Assembly (NCBI GenBank): GCA_038245725.1
Contig: JBBRSD010000008.1
Location: 1 to 64,000 of the forward strand
Reading direction: 5' to 3'
Origin: JBBRSD01 sp038245725
Lineage (GTDB): Bacteria; Actinomycetota; Coriobacteriia; Anaerosomatales; JAAXUF01
DNA: 64,000 bases
Shown here: piece by piece, positions 49,839-58,709 of the stretch
Layout: every line of letters starts with the position of its first letter
Numbering within the stretch: the stretch's first letter is position 1
Notes under the pieces: generated by a model
The model's database searches: none
Told to the model about the DNA's origin: nothing
The model's input: the letters and a program-made list of their open reading frames with translations, nothing else
Program-made: the position numbers and the translations under genes

Positions 49839-50861
49839 GTGTCTGATTTCGTGCGCGGTTGGCTCATAGCGCTGACGGTCATAGTCGGCTCGCTGTTGGT
49901 GGGATTCGTCGCCGATCTGATCGTCGGCAGGCTCCTCGAACACGAAGCCGGCCCTGCCCTGCGCGCGCGCCGCGCGCTCGCCAAAGCGCTTCTCGGCCAG
50001 TTCGAAATCTGGGCGATTCTTCTCGGCACGGCGATGTTCCAGCTCTTCGACTTCCTCACGTCCAACTCGCGGCTGTGGGTTCATCGGCTCGTCATCGTGG
50101 CCGCCGTGCTCTCGGTGACGGTGTTCCTGGCCCGGCTCGCCGGCTCGCTTATCCGCGCCTACCTCAGCCAGGACAGCGTCAACGCGCCGAGCGGCTCGAT
50201 CTTCGTGAACCTCGCGCGTCTCGTGATCTGGGCGGTAGGCTTGACCTTCGTGCTCGGCGCGCTCGGGGCGCAGATCGGCCCGCTGGTGGCCTCTCTCGGC
50301 ATCGTGGGTATCGCCGTGTCGCTCGGACTACAAGACACGCTCGCCAACTTCTTCGCGGGCCTCCAGATCACACTGTCGCGCCAGATTCAGCCGGGCGAAT
50401 ACATCCGGCTCGCAACCACGCAGGAAGGCCTCGTTACCGACGTCACATGGCGCAACACTCTGCTGCTCGCCCCCGGAAACGACCTCATGATCATCCCGAA
50501 CTCAATCATCGCGACGACCCTCGTGACCAACTTCACCGCCGCATGTGAAGAGCACGTCGAGGCGGTCCCCTTCACGGTGGCGTTCGGGAGCAACCTCGAC
50601 GACGTGAAGCGAATCGCCCTCACGGTCGTCCGAGACGTGCGCGACTCGCACGCCGGCGCGGTCAAGGACTTCGAACCGACCTGCACCTTTCGCGCGTTCG
50701 CATCCGAAGGGGTCTCGGCGGCCGTGACTGTCCGAGTCACGCGCTTCCAGGATCGGCTGCCGGTCATCTCCGAGATCGTCGAGCGCCTGTACCGCGAACT
50801 CGCCGAGAATGGCGTTCGGTTCGGGACGGGGATCACCGTGGCGCCGAAGGCCCCGGCGTAA
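49839..50861 (+). CDS. MscS-family mechanosensitive channel
   Basis: A 340-residue membrane protein. Helices at about 9-28, 50-70, 80-103 and the pore helix region LVIWAVGLTFVLGALGAQIG then GPLVASLGIVGIAVSLGLQD, TLANFFAGLQITLSRQIQPG. The beta domain follows: YIRLATTQEGLVTDVTWRNT and DLMIIPNSIIATTLVTNFT. It opens under membrane tension to release solutes. GTG 49839 follows GGGAGGGAGGCTCCGG. Single gene; its end is three bases from the convergent gene at 50864. Confidence 0.92.
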   Translation: MSDFVRGWLIALTVIVGSLLVGFVADLIVGRLLEHEAGPALRARRALAKALLGQFEIWAILLGTAMFQLFDFLTSNSRLWVHRLVIVAAVLSVTVFLARLAGSLIRAYLSQDSVNAPSGSIFVNLARLVIWAVGLTFVLGALGAQIGPLVASLGIVGIAVSLGLQDTLANFFAGLQITLSRQIQPGEYIRLATTQEGLVTDVTWRNTLLLAPGNDLMIIPNSIIATTLVTNFTAACEEHVEAVPFTVAFGSNLDDVKRIALTVVRDVRDSHAGAVKDFEPTCTFRAFASEGVSAAVTVRVTRFQDRLPVISEIVERLYRELAENGVRFGTGITVAPKAPA

Positions 50862-50863
50862 CG

Positions 50864-51313
50864 CTACTGCTGGACGACCGTGTACTCGACGGTGGCGGCA
50901 TAGTCGCCGGGATCGGTCGCCATCGGCACGTTGAGCGAGTAGACGTCGGTAAAGAGGGCCCCGACTGTCTTGGGGTTGTCCGACGAGTCGGCGAGCGTGG
51001 TGCTTAGTCCGATCGACGCCGCCCCGGTTGTGGTCCTCGTCATCTGAAACGTCCGGTTCGACCACACGATCAGATCGACGGCTTGCGAGGCGGTCGCGAC
51101 TCCCGGATCGACGGCCCCGAAACCCACGCCCGGCTCAGTCTGCGGAGTTTGGATCTCCAGAACGATGTGGGGCCGAATCGTCGCTTGGACGATAACCTGG
51201 CCGCTCGTGCTGCCAACGCCGGGATACGATGCGGTGCCCGCGTGCGCCGCTACAGCCCCGCTGACCACAAGGGCCAGAGTGATGAGCGCGATACGTGCGG
51301 TTGCGCGAATCAT
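50864..51313 (-). CDS. Small secreted protein, unrecognised beta-rich domain
   Basis: A 149-residue protein with a signal peptide (RATARIALITLALVVSGAVA). The mature part is beta-rich: VIVQATIRPHIVLEIQTPQT, VDLIVWSNRTFQMTRTTTGA and the end DPGDYAATVEYTVVQQ, the pattern of WxL-like or spore-coat-U-like surface domains, but no WxL motif is present. ATG 51313 follows GAGGAGGTCGCC. Function unknown; it may be bound to the cell surface. Confidence 0.65.
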   Translation of the reverse strand: MIRATARIALITLALVVSGAVAAHAGTASYPGVGSTSGQVIVQATIRPHIVLEIQTPQTEPGVGFGAVDPGVATASQAVDLIVWSNRTFQMTRTTTGAASIGLSTTLADSSDNPKTVGALFTDVYSLNVPMATDPGDYAATVEYTVVQQ

Positions 51314-51526
51314 GGCGACCTCCTCAAGGAGACGCTTGCGATCCGGCGCGGGGCGGGGACTCGCGCTAACGTTCTTTCCCACAACGTGTATATCGGCACA
51401 GGACGGCGTTAGGCACGGTCTTGGCGACTAGGGGCATCATTCTCTGACGAGCGGGCGCCCGTGGGCTTTCGGGACCTGCGGGCGCAAGGTTTCCTCACGA
51501 GAAAGGCTCGCGCGGCGGGCTCTCCG

Positions 51527-53086
51527 TTAGTGGCGGAAGTGGCGGTGCCCTGTGAACACCATTGCGACGCCGAGCTCGTCGGCCTTCGCGATTACCTCTT
51601 CGTCGCGCATGGAGCCGCCGGGCTGAATGACGGCGGTCACGCCTGCAGCAGCTGCGACCTCAAGCGAGTCCGCGAAAGGCATGAAAGCGTCGCTCGCACA
51701 CACTGCTCCTGTCGACGCCTCGCCAGCGCTCTGGGCGGCGATCCGCGCCGAGTTCACGCGGTTCATCTGCCCGGCACCGACGCCCACGCTCACGAAATCC
51801 TTAGCGTAGACGATGGCGTTGGATTTCACGGACTTGGCGACCTTCCAGGCGAAGAGCAGCTGCTCAAGCTCCTCATCGGTGGGCTGCCGCTTGGTGGGGA
51901 CGGTGAACGTCGCGGGGTCCTCGGCGACCGAATCCGACTGCTGGATGAGCATGCCGCCCTCGACCGCTCGGCTGTCGTAGTGGCCACCCGTAGCGCGCAC
52001 GCCGCCGGTGCGCACAACGCGCAGGTTCGGCTTGGCGGCGAGCAGTTCGAGCGCCGCAGGCTCGAAGTCGGGAGCGATCATGACCTCGACGAACTGCTTG
52101 TTCTCGCTGATCGCCTCGATGACACTCGCGGGAACTGTGCGGTTGAACGCCATGACGCCGCCGTACGCGCTGATGGGGTCGGCGGCTTGCGCCTTCCGGT
52201 ACGCGGTAGTGATGTCGGCATCGACGCACGTGCCGCAGGGGTTCGTGTGCTTGACTATGACGCAACACGGCTCGTCGAACTCGCGTACAGCGGTCCAGCA
52301 GGCGTCGGTGTCGAGGATGTTGTTGTAGGAGAGCTCCTTGCCCTGGATCTGCTCGGCACGAGCGAGGGTGTTCTCCTTCGCGTCGATGAAGCGGTAGAAC
52401 GCAGCTCCCTGGTGCGGGTTCTCGCCGTAGCGCAGGTCCTGGACCTTCTCGAGGCGGAAGCGGGCTTCATCCGGGAACGCGGTCTGGCGGTATCCCGAGA
52501 GGTACATCCAGATAGCGCTGTCATACGCCGACGTCTTGCCGAAGACCTGCGTCGCGAGTGCGCGGCGCGTCTCAAGCGTGGTTGCTCCGCCATTGGCACG
52601 CATCTCGGTGAGGATATCGTCGTAGCTGGAGGGCTCGGTCACGACGGTGACGCTCTCGAAGTTCTTCGCCGCGCTGCGAAGCATGCTGGGGCCACCGATG
52701 TCGATGTTCTCGATCGCGTCGGCCTCCGTGACGCCCTCCTTGGCGACGGTCGCCTCGAAGGCATAGAGGTTGACGCACACGAGGTCGATCATGCCGATGC
52801 CGTGCTCCGCGGCTGCTGCCATATGCTCGGGCACGTCGCGGCGAGCGAGCAGGCCGCCGTGGACGCGGGGGTGGAGCGTCTTGACGCGGCCGTCCATCAT
52901 CTCCGGGAAGCCGGTGAGATCGTCTATCGCGCGAACGGGCACGCCGGCATCGGCCAGCGCCTTCGCGGTGCCTCCGGTTGAGACGATCTCAACCCCAAAC
53001 TCATCGACGAGCGCGCGGCAGAACTCTGCGACGCCGCTCTTGTCAGTGACCGAGACGAGCGCGCGCTTGATAGAAACGTCAGACAT
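51527..53086 (-). CDS. purH: Bifunctional AICAR transformylase / IMP cyclohydrolase
   Basis: A 519-residue enzyme for the last two steps of IMP synthesis. The N-terminal MGS-like cyclohydrolase domain (about 1-195) has RALVSVTDKSGVAEFCRALV, LTGFPEMMDGRVKTLHPRVH and VCVNLYAFEATVAKEG. The transformylase domain has RYGENPHQGAAFYRF, ELSYNNILDTDACWTAVREF, VIVKHTNPCGTCV, KSVKSNAIVYAKD and DAFMPFADSLE, and ends VMVFTGHRHFRH-like (MVFTGHRHFRH). Full family length. It stands 9 kb from purN-purM, on the same strand. Confidence 0.97.
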   Translation of the reverse strand: MSDVSIKRALVSVTDKSGVAEFCRALVDEFGVEIVSTGGTAKALADAGVPVRAIDDLTGFPEMMDGRVKTLHPRVHGGLLARRDVPEHMAAAAEHGIGMIDLVCVNLYAFEATVAKEGVTEADAIENIDIGGPSMLRSAAKNFESVTVVTEPSSYDDILTEMRANGGATTLETRRALATQVFGKTSAYDSAIWMYLSGYRQTAFPDEARFRLEKVQDLRYGENPHQGAAFYRFIDAKENTLARAEQIQGKELSYNNILDTDACWTAVREFDEPCCVIVKHTNPCGTCVDADITTAYRKAQAADPISAYGGVMAFNRTVPASVIEAISENKQFVEVMIAPDFEPAALELLAAKPNLRVVRTGGVRATGGHYDSRAVEGGMLIQQSDSVAEDPATFTVPTKRQPTDEELEQLLFAWKVAKSVKSNAIVYAKDFVSVGVGAGQMNRVNSARIAAQSAGEASTGAVCASDAFMPFADSLEVAAAAGVTAVIQPGGSMRDEEVIAKADELGVAMVFTGHRHFRH

Positions 53087-53210
53087 CTGGATGGCTCCCC
53101 GCTGATGGTGTCGAACGGAACCGGGCCGCTTGTGGGCGGCCCGGTGGACTCACTGTGTGATTGTAGCGTGTCGTGCTCGTGGCTGGCATGCCGCTTGGCG
53201 AGCCGGCGTG

Positions 53211-54032
53211 CTAGCTACGGCTGCGCATCTGCCTGGCGATGATGACCACCACGACTACGGCGACGACCAGCAGCAGTAGAAGCACCCAGATGACGATCGT
53301 CATGGGCGACGCAGGCGGCGTGACGACAGCGGCCGGCACCACGGGAGCGGCTGCGGTGGCTGAAGCGACAGCGGCAGCCTCAGTGGCAGTCTTCGACACG
53401 CCAGCGGGAGTTTCGCTCGCGACGAGCGACATCTTGAAGGTGCCCGTACGGCCCGGCGACAGCGAGGCGATTCTGTGAACGTAGAGAGTCCCGTCCGGCT
53501 GGGGCGAGATCGAGGTTATCTTCGAGGCCGAAGTGGCAGCGAACCCGGTAGGCACAAAGACATTGAGATAGACAGGGCCGAGCGTGTCGGCCGCAGTCCA
53601 TCCGACCCTGATCGACCTACGGTCCTTGCTGACCCAGCCCGGCGGCGGTGTGCACTCTACCTGCGCTTCGCGCGACTTCGTCATGGTGAAGGTGACGTAG
53701 GACCGGCCACCCCTGATGACGAGCTTGGCGTCCTTGGCGGCGACGTCCGAGTCAGCGGTACCGAGGATCTCGCCGGCCCAGTTGGCCTTCGCCCCGTTCG
53801 GTATGGGAACCGCGATCGGGCCACTGGTGGGCAGCCTCACGGCATTGTCCAGCCGGAGCGTAATGATGAGGGTGGGTGTCGAGTCCACAGAAAGGTTCGT
53901 CATCGTGATGGTTCCGCTCTGCCAAAACGTGTTCAGCGGAGCGGCTATCGCAATCCCGGGAACCATGAATACGCAGGCCAGGGCAAGCGCCGCAAAAGCG
54001 CGCAACAATCTAGAACTCTGAAACGGTCGCAC
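53211..54032 (-). CDS. Secreted protein with C-terminal membrane anchor, unknown function
   Basis: A 273-residue protein. Signal peptide about 1-30 (LRAFAALALACVFMVPGIAI). The outer domain (about 31-205) is beta-rich: FWQSGTITMTNLSVDSTPTL, SYVTFTMTKSREAQVECTPP and RSIRVGWTAADTLGPVYLNV. An Ala/Pro/Val linker leads to one membrane helix (MTIVIWVLLLLLVVAVVVVV) and the basic tail RQMRSRS. So it is anchored at both the export stage and the C-terminus. GTG 54032 follows GGAGGAATCCAC. No family recognised. Confidence 0.7.
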   Translation of the reverse strand: MRPFQSSRLLRAFAALALACVFMVPGIAIAAPLNTFWQSGTITMTNLSVDSTPTLIITLRLDNAVRLPTSGPIAVPIPNGAKANWAGEILGTADSDVAAKDAKLVIRGGRSYVTFTMTKSREAQVECTPPPGWVSKDRRSIRVGWTAADTLGPVYLNVFVPTGFAATSASKITSISPQPDGTLYVHRIASLSPGRTGTFKMSLVASETPAGVSKTATEAAAVASATAAAPVVPAAVVTPPASPMTIVIWVLLLLLVVAVVVVVIIARQMRSRS

Positions 54033-54153
54033 GTGGATTCCTCCGTTTTGGGTCTCGGGAGTGAAGATTAGTTAAGTTTAGCACTCTTGTTCACGCGTGA
54101 ACGAACTGACCAGCCGAGAAGATCGCGGCTCGGTCCGTGGTCGACTCGGGGAG

Positions 54154-54894
54154 TCACCCAGCCTGCGCCGTGGTGCCCCTCCACGCGTCCGCGAACAACG
54201 CCACCACGCGCACGAACAGCTCGCCTCCGCGTCCCCGAATGGCGACCGCGCCACCGAAGGCGTTCGTGAGGAACGCTTCCTCGGCGGCTTCGAAACGCTC
54301 CCATGTCAGCTGCTCGACGCTGATGCCCAAGCCGGCGTGCTCGGCACTCGCAAGCACGAAGGCGCGGCCGACTCCGGGAATCGCCGGAGGCGATGGCGGC
54401 GTGAAGAGCGCGCCGTCCTCGGCGATCCAGAGGGTTGCAGTCGATCCGTCGATGAGGCCGCCATCGGGGCCCACGATTACCGCTTGGTGAGCCTTGAGCT
54501 GTCGCGCACGTCGATGCGCCTCGTCCCACCACGAGCGATTCGCTGGTTTGGCGGGGCCGGCAGGAAGCGGACGTGCGCCTGCGACATCGACGCGGGCGAC
54601 GAGAGGACCGCCGATTACATCGAGCGAGGAGAGGCTGCGTGCGGCGTCGACCGCAAACCCGCCACTTGGCTCGACGACGACGGTGATCCGAGCACGGCGC
54701 GTGGGCGTCTCGGCCCACTGAGCGGCGGTCTCGACGACCTGAGCTTCGATCGCGTCGAGCAGCGCGTCGCCGCAGCCGCCGGCTGCGAGCCGGGCGCGGT
54801 GGTACGGCCAGAGCGGCACGGTACCGCCTGCGATGCGGCATGTCTCCTTGAGTGCGGCCAGCAGCGGCCCGCGCCCGGCGTGGGAGCGCGTCAC
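54154..54894 (-). CDS. Class IV aminotransferase-fold protein (aminodeoxychorismate lyase/BCAT-like)
   Basis: A 246-residue PLP fold-type IV protein: RSHAGRGPLLAALKETCRIA, then WWDEAHRRARQLKAHQAVIV, GPDGGLIDGSTATLWIAED and FLTNAFGGAVAIRGRGGELF. The expected catalytic Lys would be in the RARQLKAHQAV stretch (KAHQ). PabC makes p-aminobenzoate for folate; D-amino acid or branched-chain transaminases share the fold, so the exact reaction is open. GTG 54894 overlaps the stop of a 22-codon ORF just upstream. It has no pabA/pabB neighbour here. Confidence 0.7.
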   Translation of the reverse strand: MTRSHAGRGPLLAALKETCRIAGGTVPLWPYHRARLAAGGCGDALLDAIEAQVVETAAQWAETPTRRARITVVVEPSGGFAVDAARSLSSLDVIGGPLVARVDVAGARPLPAGPAKPANRSWWDEAHRRARQLKAHQAVIVGPDGGLIDGSTATLWIAEDGALFTPPSPPAIPGVGRAFVLASAEHAGLGISVEQLTWERFEAAEEAFLTNAFGGAVAIRGRGGELFVRVVALFADAWRGTTAQAG

Positions 54895-54959
54895 GCGCCC
54901 GGCGCGATCTTGGGCGGGTCGCCGAGAACGAGGTCGCTAGAGATTCGGCCTGGTCGCAT
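54891..54959 (-). CDS. Possible 22-residue leader peptide upstream of the aminotransferase gene
   Basis: ATG 54959 follows GAAGGAACTCTTTC, a good ribosome site. It encodes MRPGRISSDLVLGDPPKIAP followed by GA and a TGA that overlaps the downstream GTG (GTGA). Translational coupling is likely. It could be a leader peptide or the remnant of an upstream gene's 3' end. Confidence 0.4.
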   Translation of the reverse strand: MRPGRISSDLVLGDPPKIAPGA

Positions 54960-55079
54960 GAAAGAGTTCCTTCGATGGCCAGCGTGGGGCTCGTAAGACG
55001 CGCATTGTATCGGGCCAATTCTACTCTGCCGAGCGTGTCGCCTCGGCGCCGTCACCCTTGCCCTCGTACCACGTCGTCT

Positions 55080-55101
55080 CTCTCAGCTTGCTCTCAGCTT
55101 G
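55080..55101 (+). promoter_or_regulatory. 11-bp direct repeat, likely response-regulator box
   Basis: CTCTCAGCTTG occurs twice in tandem, 73 bases before the regulator start codon. Eleven-base direct repeats are typical OmpR/PhoB-family sites, so this suggests autoregulation. ACTGTACC is repeated at 55112 and 55123. Confidence 0.65.
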
Positions 55102-55173
55102 AAGAGGGAAAACTGTACCGGGACTGTACCTGCCGTCAACGCCGAGAGTCCCACAAACAGCGGAGGCCGACAC

Positions 55174-55848
55174 ATGCGGATTCTGGTAGTCGAAGACGAG
55201 ATTCGCTTGTCGGCATACCTCAAGCGTGGGCTGGAGGCCGAGGGCTTCGCCGTCGACATCGCTCAGACTGGAACCGACGGTCTCTGGTTGGCGACTGAGC
55301 AGCCTTACGACGCGCTGGTCCTCGACATCATGCTGCCTGGCCCGAACGGTTACGAGATCTGCAAGGAGCTGCGCGCTGCCGGGAACTGGGTCCCAATCCT
55401 GATGCTGACCGCGAAGAGCGGCGAGCACGACGTAGCCCAGGCTCTCGACATCGGAGCGGATGACTTCTTGTCCAAACCATTCTCGTTCGTGGTGCTACTC
55501 GCCCGTTTGCGGGCTCTCCTCCGAAGGGGCAGCCCCGCCCGCCCGGCCGTCATCTGCGCGGGAACGCTCTCCATGGACCCTTCGAGCCGAGAAGTCCGCC
55601 GTGGTGACACGCGTATCGAGTTGACACCTCGTGAGTACTCCCTGCTCGAGTACCTGCTGCGCCACGCCGGTTCGGTGCTCTCGAAGACTGAGATCATGGC
55701 GCACGTCTGGGACTGGGAGTTCGACGGCGCGCCAAACGTCGTCGAGGTATATGTCGGCTATGTCCGCCGCAAGATCGACACACCGTTCGGCCTGGAGACA
55801 TTGCGCACCGTCCGAGGCGCCGGATACGTGCTGGTGCCCGATGAGTGA
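55174..55848 (+). CDS. OmpR/PhoB-family response regulator
   Basis: A 224-residue regulator: MRILVVEDEIRLSAYLKRGL, phospho-site Asp51 in ALVLDIMLPGPNGYE, and the conserved Lys in FLSKPFSFVVLLARL. The winged-helix domain has RIELTPREYSLLEYLLRHAG, VEVYVGYVRRKIDTPFG and LRTVRGAGYVLV. ATG 55174 follows GCGGAGGCCGACAC. Its stop overlaps the start of the kinase gene. Identical-type direct repeats occur before this gene (55080) and before the lipoprotein gene (57246), so it probably controls both itself and the transporter operon. Confidence 0.93.
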   Translation: MRILVVEDEIRLSAYLKRGLEAEGFAVDIAQTGTDGLWLATEQPYDALVLDIMLPGPNGYEICKELRAAGNWVPILMLTAKSGEHDVAQALDIGADDFLSKPFSFVVLLARLRALLRRGSPARPAVICAGTLSMDPSSREVRRGDTRIELTPREYSLLEYLLRHAGSVLSKTEIMAHVWDWEFDGAPNVVEVYVGYVRRKIDTPFGLETLRTVRGAGYVLVPDE

Positions 55849-57244
55849 CCGCAAGCCCTGGACCTCGTTCGGAATCCGGGCGCGGACCACCGCTCTCGCA
55901 GTCGCGGTTGTCGGCATCGCGCTGGCAATCGGCACGGGCACGTTGCTCCTTGTGGCTCGCTCGCAGCTCCAGGGGCAGATCGCCGCCGACGCACAGGCTC
56001 GGGCACAGGACATCGCGCTGTTGGCGCAGGCCGGAGCTATACCCGGGAGGATACCGGGGCAGGGCGAAGCACTTCTGGCCCAGGTTCTGGACGCCTCTGG
56101 CACCGTCATCGCATCGAGCCCGTCGATCGAAGGCCAGAGCGCGCTGTTCAAAATCGCGCTCCCCAGCGGTGTTTCGAGAGAGTTCACGGTCCCCGCGCTG
56201 ACGAGTACTGACGAGAACAGAGGTGAGGGTGGCGCCGACACCGGTGTGCCGTTTCTCATCTCGGCGATAGGGGCGCAGTCTGGCCGCGGGCCGGTTACGG
56301 TTGTTGTCGCGGCGTCGTTGAACTCGATCGACCAGCTGCTGAGCGCCCTCATCCTCCCGCTCGCGCTAGGTGTTCCGCTTGCGCTCCTGGTGGCGGGCGT
56401 CACCGTCTGGCTTCTCACCGGTCTCGCACTCAAGCCGGTCGAGTCCATCCGGATCGAGGCCGAGACCATCTCCGGGACTCAACTGCATCGCCGCCTCCCG
56501 GTACCGCCCGCGCATGACGAGGTCGGCCGCCTCGCCGAGACGATGAACACGATGCTCGACAGGATCGAGTCCTCTGCGCTGGCCCAGCGGCGCTTCGTCG
56601 CCGATGCGTCACACGAGCTCAAGAGCCCCGTGGCGGCGATACGTACGATGCTCGACGTCGCACGGGCCAACCGGGACGCGACCGACATCGAGGTTCTGCT
56701 CGACGATTTAATCTGCGAGGATGCCCGGCTGGAGCATCTCGTTGCCGACTTGCTCGACCTCGCGCGCGCCGATGAGGATGCACTTCTCGGCACCGTCAGC
56801 GACGTCGACCTCGACGACATCGCACGCACCGAGGCTGCGGCTGTCCGAGCCGCCGCGGGGATTGAGGTTGACCTCTCCGCTGTGGCCGCCAGTCGTCTGG
56901 CGGGCGACCCAGATCGGCTGCGGCAGCTTGCGCGCAACCTGCTGGACAATGCGTCGCGTCACGCGAAGAGCAGCGTTTGGGTTGCCGTGCACGTAGACGA
57001 CAGCGGGGCCACGATGCTTGTCAGCGACGACGGGCCAGGCATCGCCGAGGCAGACCGGGAGCGCGTGTTCGAGCGTTTCGTTCGACTCGACAACGGTCGT
57101 GGTCGCTCTGACGGCGGAACCGGGCTCGGTCTGGCCGTGGTGCGAGCGATTGCCAAAGCGCATGGCGGCGGCGTGAAGATTGTCACGTCTTTGCATGGTG
57201 GAGCGACGTTCGAGGTTCACCTCCCCATCGAACCTCGAAGCTGA
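55841..57244 (+). CDS. Sensor histidine kinase
   Basis: A 467-residue kinase. TM1 about 17-38, outer domain about 40-165, TM2 about 168-194, HAMP, then the HisKA box RRFVADASHELKSPVAAIRT with His258. The ATPase domain shows NLLDNASRHAKSSVWVAVHV, SDDGPGIAEADRERVFERFV and GGTGLGLAVVRAIAKAHGGG. The A-D-A-S-H-E-L-x-S-P form is typical of Gram-positive antibiotic/envelope-stress kinases. ATG 55841 lies inside the end of the regulator gene, so both are translated together. Confidence 0.93.
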   Translation: MSDRKPWTSFGIRARTTALAVAVVGIALAIGTGTLLLVARSQLQGQIAADAQARAQDIALLAQAGAIPGRIPGQGEALLAQVLDASGTVIASSPSIEGQSALFKIALPSGVSREFTVPALTSTDENRGEGGADTGVPFLISAIGAQSGRGPVTVVVAASLNSIDQLLSALILPLALGVPLALLVAGVTVWLLTGLALKPVESIRIEAETISGTQLHRRLPVPPAHDEVGRLAETMNTMLDRIESSALAQRRFVADASHELKSPVAAIRTMLDVARANRDATDIEVLLDDLICEDARLEHLVADLLDLARADEDALLGTVSDVDLDDIARTEAAAVRAAAGIEVDLSAVAASRLAGDPDRLRQLARNLLDNASRHAKSSVWVAVHVDDSGATMLVSDDGPGIAEADRERVFERFVRLDNGRGRSDGGTGLGLAVVRAIAKAHGGGVKIVTSLHGGATFEVHLPIEPRS

Positions 57245-57245
57245 C

Positions 57246-57278
57246 CTCTCAGCTGGCTCTCAGGCAACTCAGCGTAGG
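57246..57278 (+). promoter_or_regulatory. Direct-repeat box before the lipoprotein-ABC operon
   Basis: CTCTCAGCTGG, CTCTCAGGCAA and a partial CTCAGCG follow each other at 11-base spacing. They match the box at 55080 (CTCTCAG), which supports control by the same regulator. Confidence 0.6.
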
Positions 57279-57363
57279 TTCGAGGAGTGCCGCACGATAC
57301 TTCAGTCACCGCCGACCTTCCGCTCGGCACACCCGGAAGTCGGCTTTGTGGGAGGAGCCTCCT

Positions 57364-58035
57364 GTGAGAACCCCCATTACCCTCGGCCTCGTCGCGGCCG
57401 GAGTTGCGCTCGTGCTTTCGACGGGATGCGCGGCAAAGCCAACGCCAACCGAGCCCGCGGGTTCGGTGTCGACCAATGTCGCGACTCCGACACCACAGCA
57501 GCCAGCGGCCTCCTCGGCAGTGGAGGCCTCAGGCGCGGTCAAGGTCGAGAAGCCCGTGCCGGCCGAGACGAACCCGCCGGGTGATATCCCGGACAACCAG
57601 GCATTCGTCCCCTACAAGACCGTCGGCGGCGTCACGGTGAAGGTTCCCGAGGGTTGGTCGCGCAAGAACAGTGCCGCCAGCGTGCTGTTCACCGACAAAC
57701 TCAACACGATCGTCATCGGCTGGGTCCCGGCGACAACCGCTCCGACTGTCGCGAGCTTCAAATCCTCGGACGTGCCGCAGCTCGCCAGGACGCAGGCCGC
57801 CTTCGAATTCAAGAGCGCGCAGGCAGTGACCCTGCCCGCGGGCCCCGCGGTACACGCCGTCTACCGGATCAACAGCACGCCAAACGCGGTGACCGGCAAG
57901 CGATACAGGCTCGACGTCGAGCAGTACAGCTTCTTTAGCAACGGAATCCGCGCGGACTTGATGCTGCTCTCACCCGTGGGCTCCGACAATGTGGATCCGT
58001 GGCGAATCGTGAGCCAGAGCCTGACATGGAAGTAG
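57364..58035 (+). CDS. Lipoprotein of the ABC transporter operon
   Basis: A 223-residue protein. The N-terminus RTPITLGLVAAGVALVLSTG with lipobox LSTGCAA (Cys at about 22) marks a lipoprotein; a Pro/Thr-rich linker follows and then a domain VPYKTVGGVTVKVPEGWSRK, resembling PsbP/photosystem-type or DUF1795-like folds. GTG 57364 follows GGGAGGAGCCTCCT; GGAGG/CCTCC can form a hairpin over the ribosome site. It is followed by an ABC transporter with overlapping genes, so it may be a substrate-capturing subunit on the outer face. Confidence 0.75.
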   Translation: MRTPITLGLVAAGVALVLSTGCAAKPTPTEPAGSVSTNVATPTPQQPAASSAVEASGAVKVEKPVPAETNPPGDIPDNQAFVPYKTVGGVTVKVPEGWSRKNSAASVLFTDKLNTIVIGWVPATTAPTVASFKSSDVPQLARTQAAFEFKSAQAVTLPAGPAVHAVYRINSTPNAVTGKRYRLDVEQYSFFSNGIRADLMLLSPVGSDNVDPWRIVSQSLTWK

Positions 58036-58709
58036 CGCAGTTCGAGCCCGTGGCTGCGATCGAGGCGGTGAACCTGTACCGCTTCTTCCACGCCAGCGAC
58101 GACGAAACACTCGCACTTCGTGGCGTTTCGCTGGCGGTGTGGCCCGGCGAGGTGGTTGCGGTCGTGGGGCCATCCGGTAGCGGCAAGTCCACGCTGTTGG
58201 CGTGCCTGGCCGGACTCGACGACCCCGACGGCGGCACCGTGCGCATCCACGGCGAGCGGCTCAGCCGCAGGCACGAAGGGTTTCGCGCCAAGACACGAGC
58301 CTCCAGCATCGGCATCCTCATGCAATCCGGCAATCTGCTCGAGCATCTCACCGTCGCCGAGAACATCCGTCTCGTCCGCTCGCTTCCGCGTTCGCAACAT
58401 GTTGTCGACGATGAGTTGCTCACCCGAGTCGGGCTCGGAGACCACGCCTCGGCCGTCCCTTCGCACCTCTCGGGAGGGGAAGCTGCGCGTGCAGGCCTCG
58501 CGGTAGCTCTTGCTTCAGCCCCGAGTATCCTGCTTGCCGACGAGCCTACGGGTGAGGTGGACGCGGACAACGAGCGTCTGATCGTCGACATCCTACGGGC
58601 CGAGGCCGGTCGCGGTACGGCCGTCCTCGTCGTCACGCACAGCGAGCGTCTCGCTGCGGCAGCCGATAGGATCGTTCGTTTGCGGGACGGGGTGGTCGTC
58701 AATGACTAA
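58026..58709 (+). CDS. ABC transporter ATP-binding protein 1 (MacB/LolD type)
   Basis: A 227-residue ATPase: Walker A VVGPSGSGKSTLLACLAGLD, signature SHLSGGEAARAGLAVALASA, Walker B SILLADEPTGEVDADNE and switch His in VVTHSERLAAAADRI. LolD/MacB-type family, which works with FtsX-type permeases. The Q-loop reads ILMQSGNLLEHLTVAENIRL. It overlaps the lipoprotein gene by ten bases. Confidence 0.92.
   Translation: MEVAQFEPVAAIEAVNLYRFFHASDDETLALRGVSLAVWPGEVVAVVGPSGSGKSTLLACLAGLDDPDGGTVRIHGERLSRRHEGFRAKTRASSIGILMQSGNLLEHLTVAENIRLVRSLPRSQHVVDDELLTRVGLGDHASAVPSHLSGGEAARAGLAVALASAPSILLADEPTGEVDADNERLIVDILRAEAGRGTAVLVVTHSERLAAAADRIVRLRDGVVVND

Noticed and set aside
51461..52981. Long forward ORF opposite purH
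   Set aside because: purH is unmistakable on the reverse strand; this is a GC-rich shadow.
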